Shown one piece after another: positions 1 through 10,775 of a stretch of 40,000 nucleotides of DNA. Numbering within the stretch: the first letter of the stretch is position 1; each line of letters opens with the position of its first letter. Under the pieces are notes generated by a model, which saw nothing but the letters and a program-made list of their open reading frames with translations, made no database searches and was not told the DNA's origin. Source of the DNA: Mesostigma viride (lineage: Eukaryota > Streptophyta > Mesostigmatophyceae > Mesostigmatales > Mesostigmataceae); the NCBI GenBank assembly GCA_009746045.1, contig RPFO01000276.1, forward strand, positions 2,816,063 through 2,856,062. Direction: 5' to 3'. The translations under genes and the position numbers were made by a program.

Positions 1-8
1 CCTTTCCA

Positions 9-250
9 AGATACGTTATTCAATAACATTTTTGTTGTGTCAGAGTGTGCTTGCATTTTGAGTCCCCTCACCCAGATACGTTATTCAATAACATTTTGTT
101 TGTAGGGTAGTGCTGCAGAGTCACCCTTTCCAGATACGTTATTCAATAACATTTTGTTTGTAGGGTAGCGCTCCGAGTGACCTTTCCAAGATACGTTATT
201 CAATCACATTTGTGTTGTAAGGTCGCGCTGCCGAGTCACCCTTTCCAGAT
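9..250. repeat. Tandem array of a ~58-bp unit with two dyads
   Basis: Units begin at about 9, 74, 132, 189 and 247, so the spacing is 65, 58, 57 and 58 bases. Each full unit has the near-palindrome GTTATTCAATAAC followed by a GGGTAGCGCTGCAGAGTCACCC-type hairpin half-site of the same family found in the introns downstream. The last unit decays after ATACGTT. The array lies upstream of the acceptor at 416, so it is probably intronic or in the 5' flank of the unknown gene. Confidence 0.85.
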
Positions 251-416
251 ACGTTTATAAAAGTTACATCTTCGATTTTTTTTTTCCCCAAACCTGAATG
301 GGATTTCATCCTTGTTTCTTCTTAGGGTAGCGCTGCAGCGCCACCCCTCACGCTGATGCGAATTTACACTTTCTTCATCCGACATTGGTCTATTTGTTTT
401 TCCTTATTTGCCGCAG

Positions 417-1889
417 AAGGAACAAGAGAAGGAGAGGGAAGTTCAGCTTCAGAAGGAAAAGGAGGAGCAGGAGAGGGCCTCCTTGCTTCAGAAGGGAAAA
501 GAGGTGGAGAGGGCCACCTATGTCGACAAGGTCAAGTCGACGAGCGAGTCTCCTAAGTATAGTACGCCACCCGCCTCTCCGCCCAAGGGCGTAGAGGAGT
601 TTCCTCCTCTGTCAACAATGCTTGCTGCCGGGGCTGGGCCAAGCTCCGTGGAGGCGTCGGCCTCCAAATCTCCCAAGCGGCCCGCACCTGAGGCACAGGC
701 TGCCGGGGCTGGGTCCAGCTCCGTTGTGTCTCCACAGTCTCCTCAGCGGCCCGCACCTGAGGCACAGGCTGCCGGGGCTGGGTCCAGCTCCGTTGTGTCT
801 CCACAGTCTCCCCAGCGGCCCGCCATCAACAAGGAGTCCCCCGTCCTCGGGAAGTCGACCTCAAACTCGCCGAGGTCCGCCCCCGTCGAGGTGGTTACCT
901 CGAAGCCCAGCTCGCCGCCCAAGTCTTCTCCAAGGGCCCACCACGAGGCGTCTGAGCAGGGCAGCCCGCCGCCCAAGTCACCTCTAAGGTCCCACCACGA
1001 GGCTTCGACCTCGAAGGTCAGCACGTCGCCCAGGTCTCCTTCAAGGTCCCTACCCGAGGCGTCGACCTCACAGCCCAGCTCGCAGCCCGCGTCTCCCCAA
1101 AGCTCCCCTCCAAAGAAGGGGGCGACCTCCAAGTCCCGATCACCGCCCAAGTCGCCTGCAAAGTCTCCAGGTCGGAAGTCTCCGCCCAAGCGCCGGTCGC
1201 CACCCAAGCGCCGGTCGTCAAACTCACCTCCGAGGAGCCGCTCCCCACAGGCAAGAAAGAAAGCAAGAGCGGAATGGGAGGAGAAGGAGGATGACCATGA
1301 GCGGTTCCTGCGTGATCTGCAGAAGAACATTGACCTCCTGATCAGCATGGAGGACAGGGACAAGGCAGACCCAAGGCCACTGGAGGATCTTCCGGAGGAG
1401 GAAAGAAAGAGAAGGAATGACCGCATGGCACTTCTGACTTCTTATCTGGATCAGGCAACGCAGCACGCCGAAGATCTGGTGAATCTGGAGAAAAAGGACA
1501 AGGAACGGAAGGCCGCCCAGGAGCTCCTGGAAAGGGAGCAGAGGGAATGGGTGAAGAAGGAAAGGGCAGAGCGAGAGGCGAAGCAGGCAGAAATGGAAGC
1601 TGCGGAGATGGAGGAGGCGGAGCGCAGGAAGAGGAGGGCGTCGTGGGAGCGGGACGAAAAGGAGAGAAAGGCGAATGAGGAAAGGAAAAAGAAGGACGAG
1701 GAGGCAAAGGCGAAGAGGAAGGTGCAGGAGGAGGGGAAGAGGATGATGGAGGCGGGTGTGGCGGCACGCCTGAAATACCAAGCCAAACTTGAGGAGGAGC
1801 GCAGGAAGGCGCAGGCTGCAGAAAAGTCGACGGAGGTGGATGGGAAGACCGCGGGGGTCTCGGAGAAGGAGGGTACGGAGCCGTCTCAG
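417..1889 (+). CDS. Exon 1 (in window): Ser/Pro-rich and coiled-coil segment
   Basis: This is an internal exon that follows a TTGCCGCAG acceptor and ends CAG|GTGAGA, open for 491 codons. The first ~30 residues are a short KEQE-type helix. About residues 45-285 are rich in Ser, Pro and Lys, with a 23-residue unit (starting RPAPEAQAAG) repeated at 678 and 747 and started again at 816, then several PPKS/HHEAS units and a basic stretch of SPPKRRSPP type resembling SR-protein linkers. About residues 290-490 are Glu/Lys/Arg-rich with few prolines and should form a long coiled coil. The composition is too biased to assign a family. Confidence 0.65.
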
Positions 1890-4800
1890 GTGAGAAACAG
1901 TTTTTACCCCCATTAGTGTGCGTGTTTTTTTTAACGGTTTCGTTATTCCTTATCTCTGCTAAGCTCGTCTGACCATGAATGGGTCATTTCGCAGAGTGAC
2001 CCTAACCTGAACCAACAAGTATGCTTTTCCCTGTTGTTTTGATTTCAGAGGAAGCGGGGGGCAGACGAAAAGAAGTCAGAGGATCCCAAGAAGAGCGGGA
2101 CAACAACGGAGGTGAGCGATAAGTAATCCTGTGTTTTTCGCCTTTGTTCTTTGTTCATTTGTCCATCATTTCTGAGTTGCCGTTTCCTTCGCATGTGTGA
2201 TTAATTTATGGAGGGTCATTTCGCAGAGTGACCCTAAACTTTTTCAACGAGTATGCTTTCCTCTGTCTTGCTGCATCCAGAGGAAGAAAGGGGGAGATGA
2301 GACAGAGTCTCAGGGGAACGCCGAGGTTGGGAGTGGGGAGGAGAAATTGCGGGTGAGCTAATAATTTTTTCGCCGCTTCATAGTGCATGTCAGTTAGTCG
2401 TTCGTTCTGTTTGAGATTTTTTTATGAAGGGTCACTTCGCAGAGTGACCCTAAACTTTTTTTCCGATTATGCTTTTTTTCGTTTTGTGGACCTGTGTGCA
2501 GCCGATCCAGTTGAGGGGCTTGGAAACTTGGAAGTCATGGTTGACGACTTACGAAAAACATCTGAACGATGACGCCAAGTCGTTCTTGAGCACCTTTGTG
2601 TCGAAGGAGATCGAAGTTGCGATCGATGACGGTGTCTGGCATGAGAGGATTCAGTCGGGTCTGATGAGAAATGAACCCTTGGAGTGATCCAACACTTCGT
2701 GATCTTTTGTTCGAAGTCATGGGGCGGAGCCTTCGAGGCAAAAGGTTAAGGGGAAGAAATGCATCTCTTTCGACACCTTTGAGTTGCTTGTTACCGAGTG
2801 CGGGTCGAATATACCCGACGCAGCGGATGTTACAGCTTATGTTCCTCGAAGCCTGCTCGTCTGGATCAAGCTGTCTTGTGCGACCAAACAGTACTGCAAG
2901 GACACGAGACAGCACCCATTGTCACACGAGTATTTTGACATCATCATATCTGTCTGCAGGTGGGAAATGTACCAGGTCCTAGAGCAGGGGAAGACAGGTG
3001 AGGATTGGGACACCTCCCCGCTGACGGAAACGGATGTCAATCTGCTCTTGAAGAAAGGGTTCAAGGCTGCACAGTTCGACTGGGATGTCTTCGGCGACTT
3101 TCTGATCGCCATGGACCACTCGGTATCTCCCGAGTTGTTCAGGGCTGGTTCGGAAGTGATTGAAGATTTGGATGGGGTTAGATCGCACTTCCTTTCGTCG
3201 TATTCAGTGTGGATGGCGCAGTTTAGGGTGAACCCAGACCCTATTCTTCCGAGTCGAGCTGTTGAATTGTTTCTTCAGTTGTGCGAGGATGAGATCCTGC
3301 GTTTTCGTCAGAGTGGGGAGTTCGACATGGCCGGACAGTATGAGCCCCCACGAAAGGAGGTTGTCGCATGGCTTGAGTACAAGGGGATCGACGACTGCCT
3401 GTCGTTAGTGACGGCGAACATAAACGAGAAATCATGGAGTCAGGACATGCTATCTCACTTGTTTTTTCTTCGGACGTTTTTCGAAAACGAACTGAGCCAC
3501 ACAACTCCATCTGAGATGTGGCCGATCGGACAAGTGTTGCGGGAGTGGAGATTTGACATTGAGGTAATTATTGACATTTGTGTACATTTTTATTCAGTCC
3601 GTTTAGATTAGTGTTGTGTATTTCTTTTGTTGAAAATTGTTACTAACGATGAACGCATTTCTTGCTCTCCTTCCCGCCAGGAGGGTGACATTCCATGTTT
3701 TGAGGGACAAAGTCCTTCAGCGTGGAAACCGGAGGTAAGCAAATGCCGCTAAAGGTTCGGGGTCGATTTGTGAAGATAGGATATTCAAGAAATAGTTCCT
3801 GTTTTGACTGACTTTGTATATTTATCTGAACGCACGTTTCGTCTTGCAGGATGACGATCAACCTTTCGAAGAGGTCGAAGGGATGGGGACGGAGAACGTA
3901 GAGGTAGGAAATTTGTTTCATTTTACTGTTCAAGCTTAGGGTTGGGGTCGCTCCGCAGAGCAACGTTAAAACAAAATTAATGCTCGTTTTTTTTATGTCA
4001 TCGTCTGAATTATTATTTTTTTTTTTCATGCAGGAGGTGGACGAGAAGGAAGAGGAGGAGAAGGAGCAGGAGGTGGACGAGGAGGAAGAGGAGGAGGAGC
4101 ACGAGGAGGAGGAGGAGGAGGAGAAGAAAATGAGCCCGAGCCAACTCCGAAGGGGAAGGGAAGGCAAAGGTTTGTACAATGTTTTTTAATTTTTAACGCT
4201 GAAGGTCGCGCTGCAGAGCTAGGATGCCAGAGTTCAGATTACTCTTCTTAATACATTTCGCTTCATGTGTATGTTGTGTGTTGTTGGTATACCTTCCAGC
4301 AGGCTAAAAAAAGGCGACGACGACATTCCAGGATCCCAAGAAGCTTATTGACAGAAAGAATAAGGTGAAGACTATCTGTGATATTGGCGACCTCATCCTA
4401 GGCAAGCCCCCTAAGGATGTTACGATGGGTGCCGGGGAGTTTCGCAAGTATCTCACCCAACTACGCGTTGAGCGGCGGCCGATTTCGCAATGCAATCTGA
4501 CACCTTCAACGGTGAGCTGGCCTATGATTTCGTCAACCAAGTCAAGTCCAAGGGCACCGAAAAGTTCAAGTGGAAACCAAAGGAGTACACGGAGGCGAAG
4601 GTGGACAAGGTCATCAAGTTCATGAAGTTGGATCTCAAGAGAAGGGATCGTGAACGGGCGAAGCTGCTTGAGGGTCAGGCAAAAGCGTCCAAAAAGAAGA
4701 GGGATGCGGATAAAAAGGAGAAGGGGAAGGATAAGGGGGTGGAAATGGAGGATGACGCGGCCGGGGGGAGAAGGGCGGGAAGGGAAAGAAGGGGAAGAAG

Positions 4801-7800
4801 GCGGGAGAAAAGGAAGAGGTGCGTTTTTTGCGGAATTTTTTATTTAGAGGGGTAGCTCTGTGGAGTGAACCTTTTTACCTTCTCCGTGCTTTGCACCCTA
4901 TTCGGTATTTTTTGTCTGCACGCCGACTATTTGCAAACGTTAAACTATTTATTGTTTTCCTGTCTCATCTTCGTCAATGCTTCCTCCAGGGTGGCGAGGG
5001 GGAGAAAGGCGGAAAAGGAAAGAAGGGGAAGAAGGCGGGAGAAAAGGAAGCGGTGCGTTTTTGGTGATTTAGATTCAGAGGGGTAGCTCCGTGGAGTGAC
5101 CCTTTTTACCTTCTGTGTTCTTAGCACCCTACTCTGAGATTTTCCTACGCTCGCGGACTATATGCATACGTTAAACTATTTATTGCTTTCTTGTCTCATG
5201 TTCGTCAATGCCTTCGTTCAGGGTGCCGAGGGGGAAGGAGACGGTGACGGAAGGTTGGCCGGCAATGATGCCGTTTTTGCACTCGTCAAGGAGATGCTTA
5301 ACTACGTCGAAGCCAGGGGCAAGGCGCCGGCGTCGGATATATTAAAGTGGCCTACCTTCTCCCCTTTTCTTGAGCTTCTGAAAGCACTTTCAAAGCTCTT
5401 CAAGGAGGGGATCCTGACGAGTAGTGGAAAGGTGGACAAGGAGCCGATCATCAAAGATTGGAAGATGGCAACGACCGTGGACTCCGAGAAGGAGATCAGG
5501 GACAAAGCCATTCGGGACGCGAATGCTGTGCGGGAATCCCGTTGGATTCGACCGAGTGACTTCATCGATACCGGTTGCAATAGCATGCGCATTCACACCG
5601 TCAACGGGCTGATTTTGCCTGACAACATGAGGCAGCGGTTGCTAAGCGATGAGGTGTTCAGGGAGAACGGGCGCATCTTGCTGAATGCAAAGACAAACAG
5701 TTTGCATTTTAAGGTGTGCATCCCTGTGTGGCAGTTCGCCTTTCAAGCGCTTGCGGAAACCAAGCCAAGCCTCTTCGCCAAACACATCACGTCCACCGGC
5801 CCTTACCGGGATTGGCTGAAAAAATGCCATGGCGCTAGGACTGACGCGGAGTTCGTGGGCTCGCGTTACTTTCGCCCCTTGTCCGACAAGGAGATTGAGA
5901 AGTATCTTGGAACCAAGTCCACCGCTTCTTTCCTCAAGAGAGGTGTTGAGTTCCGGACCTATGCACGAGTCGGGGAACAAGACGACGTTCTGCCCTTTGA
6001 TTTTCAACCAAGGGAGGTCTTCAGCCTAATAAGCCAGGCCTCCTTAAAGGCATTCGACCCAAGATTTCACGAAGAACATCCTGATGGCGAATATCTCGTT
6101 CTTCGATATGCGGTGGTCGACGGAAACCACTATTTCAAGGGTTTAAAGTCTTTCAAGCAATTGGAGGGGGAATGGACGCCCGGTGTGACACATGTTAAGA
6201 AACTAATGTGTGAAGGGGGGGCAGCGTCTGAGAACGCGAAGGACAGTGCCGCGGCGGCTAAACTTTTCTCATCCCTTATGGAACAATTCCATACTGGGTA
6301 CGGGGGAACGAACGTCATTCTGCTTCGGGGGGCCGACCTTCTTCCAAATTGGGACGAGTGTAAAAAGTTCCCGGAAATATCTGTAAGTGGTAGTTCTATC
6401 TATGGCAATGGTGACGCTGCAGTTCCACCACTTCGTCGTGTTATGTCGAGTAAGGGTCGCACTGTGGAGTGACCATGTCAAAAGTCTTCCTTTATCATGC
6501 ATTATAAATGCGGGAAGTCGCACACAGAAACGACAATGGCAGTCAAACTCTCATCCCGACATATTTCTGGGGTGGTTTCGCAGAGTGACCCTAACTTACC
6601 GATTTCGGCGCTGAAGACCATTTTTCGCGCTCCCGTGCGTTCATAACGTCACGCTGCAAGTCGACCCTTGAATTGTTCTTGTGTGTCAATTTTTCGTTCC
6701 TCTGTTCGTGACAGGAGGTTGGGAAGAAGAAGCTGGATCGCCTATTCGAAATCTCCAAGGGCGCCAATGCCGAAGATCAGGCGGTAGCGGATCGGACGCT
6801 TGGGCAGGCGCTTCTGGATGTTTGGAATTACAACAGGCTGTACTTGCACGGCGTCGTGAAGCAGGGCAAAGGGCATTTTATTCCCGATGGCCATTACACG
6901 AACCTGCTGGCGTACATCCTGCCGGCCACCAAACAATCAGTCGGGAGGGAAGGGAGTTTGGAGGGGAGTAAGGAGGATAAGGGGGAGTTGAGGGAGGAAG
7001 AAGGCGAGCGGAAAAAAAACAAGGCCCAACCTTCCCAAATTTCAAATTACAATCGAGTTCTGGCGAACACCTTCCTGCGCCTCACAAAGGCCAGGCCGGA
7101 TGATGAGAATGACGTCACACCAGCTTCTGAGGAGACTATGACTCTCAGATGCCGGTTCGCTAACGCCGAGGGCACCAAGAAGGGGCAAAAGGTGTCCTGG
7201 ACGTCTGTAAGGAACCTGGCGTCGTTTCCGATGATGGACGCTGTGTGTGAATGCATCATGAGTGGGGAGGTTGGGCCCGAAAAGCTGTCAAAGTTGGTGG
7301 AGTTGGCCAAGGACGTACTTGAGTGCGTTCGCCAATTCATCCTTATTAAGTTTCAGGAAAAGCCCGACTTGGATGGCGAATGTAAGGGGGGGGCTGATAT
7401 GGAGTACAAGGCTTCTCGCTTATTTGAAGAGGTGTTCGGCTGTCGACTACTTGGGCGGATGCCAAGGAACAAGGACGTCGTCGATCGATTCCTTGCATTT
7501 TGGGAGAAGGCCGTCATCATCACGCGCAATGTCGCCTACCTCTTAAAGTCCGAAGGTCTTGCCAATCACCTAAGGATTCCGAGAAAGGATCTGATGGATA
7601 GCAAAATCGATCTAGTGGATCTCCTCGACAAAACCGCTCCGAACTTCAGCATGAAGGGTTCGCACGGCCTTCTGGACAAGGACTTGTATCTCCACTATCA
7701 AAAAAAGATGGAAGGAGGGGAAGGGAAGAAGGAGGCGGTTGTTGAGGCGAAGGAGAAAGTTGCAGGGAAAGGGGGGGAGAAGGTGGAAGAGAAAAGTGCT

Positions 7801-9755
7801 GAGCCGATTGAGTATAACTGGCGCAGCATTTCCTGGGATAAGATGACCGTCTGGTATTCTTCTCATAGTCTCCCTAAAGGCGGCCCTGACAGGAAGAAGG
7901 CATTTGTGAGGAGGGTGGCGGCGGAGGTGGCGGTGGGCGACGGTGAGGGCTTCCCATCCACTTTCGCGAGGCAAGACGATGGCCTGACGCCACTACCGTG
8001 CTGTAGAATCCTGAATTTGGATGGTGAGTTCGGCCGCAAGTGGACGTCCTTCAAGGACTTCTGGTGGGGTGACCATGACCTCTTTATGGTTCCTCCAAAA
8101 AAGACAACTGTCGAACGAGCTTCCGGTTACCACAGGAAGCTTATCGAGCTAGCGACGCAGTTTTTCGAGGAGTTGCGTCCCATCGTGGTCGTTTTTGGCG
8201 GAAAGAAGTCATTGGATGGCTTCGAAGACTTACTGGTTCGGATGGGGAAGATGCCTGACGTCTCGTGGACGTCATTGGCGAAGAAGAGGAAGGCTGAGGA
8301 TGACGCGGAAGGAGATTCGGATGGGGACGAGGGAGGCGAGGGACAGGGAAAGGAAGGAGGGTCGACTCGCAGAGCGACGTCTACGGGGGGAGAGAAGTCG
8401 TCACCGCAGAAGACGTCTAAGGGGGAGAGAAGTCGTCACCGCAGAAGACGTCTAAGGGGGGAGAGAAGTCGTCACCGCAGAAGACGCGGGACAAAGGGAA
8501 GGGTGGGCAGCGGCCGTCTGTCCAGCCGCAGCCGGAGTCACACCCTTCCAAAAAGCTTCGAAAGGCAGTTGTTCAAATCTCGGACGACGAAGATGAAGCT
8601 GAGCCTGGCGCTTCTGCCCGGCCTGTCGCTCCTTCCGCGCCTACGCGCGTTTCAAAGTATCCCAAGAAAGAGCTTCGAAGGCAGCCAGTCGAGTCATCAT
8701 CATCCTCCTCCGAGGAGGAGGAGGAGGAGGAGGAGGGGGAGGAGGGAGGAGGGGGAGGAGGGGGAGAGGGGAGGGGGGAGGAGGGGGAGGAGGGGAGGAG
8801 GGGAGGAGGAGGAGGAGGAGGAGGAGGAGGAGGAGGAGGAGGAGGAGGAGGAGGAGGAGGAGGAGGAGGAGGAGGAGGAGGAGGAGGAGGAGGAGGAGGG
8901 GGAGGAGGAGGAGGACGGGGATGACGACGAGGAGGAGGAAGATGGAGGGAGGCGAAGGGGTGATGGAAGGGCAAGGGGTGGAGGGGCAGGAGGGTCAACT
9001 CGCAGAGCGACGTCTGAGGGGAGGAAGAAGCCTGCCGCGCCCTCCAAGTCTTCCGGCTCGTCTCGACCCAAGACAGCTGCTACTCGAGCTCCGAAAGGAA
9101 TAACAAAGGGTGAGGAAATCGCTGTTTTGGTCGTGGCATGTATCCTGAATTTTTTTTTTAATTCGTTTGCAATCTATCTACGTTGACTTTAGTCCGTCGT
9201 TGATGTGCCGATTGGTTACGCGCAGGTAATGATGTGGTGCGGGCGAACGCTGCGGTGGGCTTCGGTCCTGCAGCTAAACTTACTGCTCAGTCTGAAGGGG
9301 TGGAAGCGAATGCGCAGAGCCAAGAGCCTTATGAGAAGCCTACGCTGTGGATGAGACTTATGGACGGGGAACAGAAACACGGAGCACCGGAGTGCTTCTG
9401 GATTGATGGGTGGGCCGAGAACACCATGAGAAGGGCCAATGCGAGTAGGGAAAAGCAAAAGTATACCAAGTTACAGGAGGTGAAGTTGTACGGGCAGGTA
9501 GGTGGATACGATCGGAAATGGAGGGACGTTTGCATGAAGTTTTTTCCAGAAGAGACAGAGGGCGGAAAGTTGCATCGGGGCAAGTTCTGGATGCCTTTGG
9601 ACTATGTGAAGAAGGTGGTGACTCTGATGGACGGAAAGAGTTGGAATGATGTGGCAAAGTGGGCACCTGCGATGTCCATCGATCCAAAGAGGAAGAAGTC
9701 CAAAACAGAACAGCAGAAATTGGAAGCAGAAGCAAGGAGCAAGAATAAGAAGTGA
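417..9755 (+). CDS. Large multi-exon gene of unknown function (5' end outside or not identified)
   Basis: I do not recognise this protein. Twelve exons can be followed by GT-AG borders and frame: 417-1889, 2049-2111, 2281-2352, 2502-3563, 3681-3734, 3850-3903, 4034-4169, 4300-4818, 4990-5052, 5222-6382, 6715-9109 and 9226-9755 (TGA stop). Nearly all introns are phase 0; the last is phase 1 (G|GT). The product has an N-terminal Ser/Pro-rich region, a long charged coiled coil, two globular-looking blocks (exons 4 and 10), a third large block (exon 11) and a Ser/acidic tail. Lysine- and glutamate-rich linkers join the blocks, which suggests a nuclear or chromatin-type protein, but that is inference. 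The frame breaks about six times (near 2670, 2715, 4303, 4490, 4765 and 8423), mostly at homopolymers, so either assembly indels or a decaying copy is possible. No start codon is claimed, because the first exon opens at an acceptor. Confidence 0.6.
1981..2002. repeat. Hairpin motif, intron 1 (family representative)
   Basis: GGGTCATT-TCGCAG-AGTGACCC: the arms pair except for one position around a 6-base loop. Other intronic copies lie at 2213-2234, 2429-2450 (arms GGGTCACT/AGTGACCC pair perfectly over 8 bp), 3945-3964, 4203-4220, 4849-4871, 5081-5102, 6454-6475, 6569-6591 and 6645-6668. Upstream copies lie at 105-126, 163-183, 219-241 and 325-346. Introns 4 and 5 lack a clear copy. Confidence 0.8.
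2502..3563 (+). CDS. Exon 4: globular block with two compensating frame breaks
   Basis: The exon follows a TGTGTGCAG acceptor and ends GAG|GTAATT. The first part (2502 to about 2680) and the last part (about 2715 to 3563) use the same frame, but the stretch between them reads sensibly only in the next frame (NPWSDPTLRDLLFEVMG), so two opposite single-base shifts are needed. The translated block is rich in Trp and in hydrophobic helices (for example MLSHLFFLRTFF), unlike the charged linkers around it, so it is probably a folded domain of about 350 residues. I recognise no family motif. Confidence 0.55.
4034..5052 (+). CDS. Exons 7-9: acidic and lysine-rich linker with a duplicated exon
   Basis: Exon 7 (4034-4169) encodes a Glu-rich tract. 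Exon 8 (4300-4818) begins in one frame (KTICDIGDLILGKPPKDV), shifts near 4490 to another (QSDTFNGELAYDFVNQ), and ends in a GKKGKKAGEKE-type tail whose frame is recovered after the G6 run near 4763-4769. Exon 9 (4990-5052) repeats that tail, GGKGKKGKKAGEKEA. The introns after exons 8 and 9 are also copies of each other, so this is a tandem exon-plus-intron duplication. Confidence 0.55.
5222..6382 (+). CDS. Exon 10: uninterrupted 387-codon globular block
   Basis: The exon follows TTCGTTCAG and ends ATATCT|GTAAGT, phase 0 at both ends with no frame break. After a short Gly/Asp/Glu start it is a mixed alpha/beta sequence of normal composition. A stretch near 6100-6150 reads VLRYAVVDGNHYFKGLKSF. 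The DGNH core recalls the DGxHR motif of ParB/sulfiredoxin-fold proteins, but the Arg is replaced by Tyr and no other ParB motif is visible, so this is only a hint. It is the best single exon for a structure or profile search. Confidence 0.65.
6715..9109 (+). CDS. Exon 11: large block, Lys/Glu linker and Ser-acidic tail
   Basis: The exon starts after GTGACAG in the same frame as exon 10 and ends G|GTGAGG (phase 1). About the first 500 codons form a mixed-composition block with two Lys/Glu-rich inserts (near 6950-7020 and 7710-7800). From about 8280 it turns Asp/Glu/Lys-rich and contains three tandem copies of a ~35-bp unit encoding GEKSSPQKTSKG. The middle copy has G5 at 8421-8425 where the third has G6, and the sensible frame (QISDDEDEAEPGASARP, then SSSSSSEEEE) continues one base over. 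A long GAG run (8800-8900) and a second GSTRRATS unit (8991-9015) follow. Confidence 0.6.
8359..8379 (+). repeat. Hairpin motif within coding sequence (copy 1)
   Basis: GGGTCGACTCGCAGAGCGACG is the intronic hairpin motif carrying paired changes (GTCG with CGAC), read here in frame to encode GSTRRATS. A second coding copy lies at 8992-9012 and encodes the same peptide. Confidence 0.7.
8700..8935 (+). repeat. GAG/GGA trinucleotide tract in coding sequence
   Basis: A GAG-rich run, almost pure from 8805 to 8900, encodes a polyglutamate/glycine stretch after a six-Ser block. Expansion and indels here make the frame uncertain. Confidence 0.9.
9226..9755 (+). CDS. Exon 12: terminal exon
   Basis: The exon starts after TTACGCGCAG; the split codon G|GT gives Gly. 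It encodes about 176 residues with a compact Trp-rich core (PTLWMRLMDGEQKHGAPECF, then KLYGQVGGYDRKWRDVC), a Lys-rich end (KRKKSKTEQQKLEAEARSKN) and a TGA stop at 9753-9755. The basic C-terminus could act as a nuclear localisation signal (inference). The next 200 bases are AT-rich and probably the 3' UTR and flank, with no clear canonical poly(A) signal. Confidence 0.6.
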
Positions 9756-9965
9756 CGTTCGAAGACTTTATTTTATGTTGGACGAGTCTTTAGTAAATTC
9801 AGTCGACTCCGTCTCAAGTGCGACGAATGTATCCATGATATTCTTCAATGAAACAATGCAATTTCACGCTAATGTAAAGTTTTTATGTCACACGAGACTT
9901 ACAATGAGATAAATACCCACAAATTGTAATATTTACGTCAAATTTATACGTTCGCAAGCCAAAAT

Positions 9966-10560
9966 TCAAGATTTTTGCCTCAAAATTGAAGGAAAAGTGT
10001 CACACACTTGGCTTGGACCGCGGAACATTCGAAGTGGGCCCGGCCAGTCCGCCGCTGACCTAGGCGGGGCCGGGGGCCCAGCGGGGCCGGCCAGGGCGGC
10101 CGGGCGGGCGGCGGCGGCTGGGAGCAGGGGTGGGGGCGGCGCAGCTGTCCCCATGACCTCGGCCGTGGCCGTGGCCCAGGCACGAAGCCGCTTGGCTGGG
10201 GCGCCGGGGACGTCGTGGCGGTGGGGCCGGCCGAGGCCGTCCGGGTGCCCGAGGCGCTTATACCAGAACCAGGCCCCCTTGCCGTCGTGCTTCTGCTGGC
10301 AGCTGCGCAGGTCCTTGACCATCTGCTGAGCATCTGCCTTCTCAGCCTGCTCGTAGGCGGCCCTCAGAGCTGCTTGCAGCCCAGGTTTGGCGATCGGATC
10401 TCTGTTGCGGCGGAGCATCTGCCTGGCGGCGACCACTGTCGGTGCGTGACGGTGGATGAGCAAGCTGCCGGCGCGGAGGTAAGGTGGGGAGGGTGCGGGC
10501 AGCCAGGCGATACTTGGCAGCGACACCACGGAGGATGGATGGATGGGTGGGTGCCAACAG
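9966..10560 (-). pseudogene. Possible non-LTR retroelement remnant, linker region
   Basis: The minus strand is open over most of this GC-rich stretch and contains a helical, charged segment (ARQMLRRNRDPIAKPGLQ, then QQMVKDLRSCQQKHDGK and WFWYKRLG) like the linker between endonuclease and reverse transcriptase in LINE polyproteins. The rest is Ala/Pro-rich and may be non-coding. It lies near clearer retroelement pieces, which is the main reason for the call. No catalytic motif is visible. Confidence 0.3.
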
Positions 10561-10775
10561 TCCTACCGATCTAAGCTATCTACATCAGCTACCTACGACA
10601 TTTATCTAACAGCATTACTACAACATCTATCATATACATTAAAAATATAATTACTTACAGCAGAGTGAAATCACTCAAACCAAAGCAAACGCCCAGCTAT
10701 AAACCTATATACAGAGCCATGTCAAAGCTCTATACTACGATAAGACCAATGGAAACGCCTAACGGGAGGAACCTA

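Noticed and set aside
9-250. CRISPR-like array at the left end
   Set aside because: Whole ~58-bp units are repeated with no unique spacers, and the context is eukaryotic. The same applies to the 54-bp and 29-bp arrays.
743-1913. Minus-strand open frames opposite exon 1 of the unknown gene
   Set aside because: They mirror the Ser/Pro and Lys/Glu codon bias of the plus strand, and the plus strand has clean splice borders at both ends.
6100-6150. ParB/sulfiredoxin-type nuclease motif in exon 10
   Set aside because: Only DGNH is shared; the Arg of DGxHR is absent and no flanking motif is seen.
8573-9071. Minus-strand polyproline/polyserine reading
   Set aside because: It is only the complement of the GAG repeat in exon 11.
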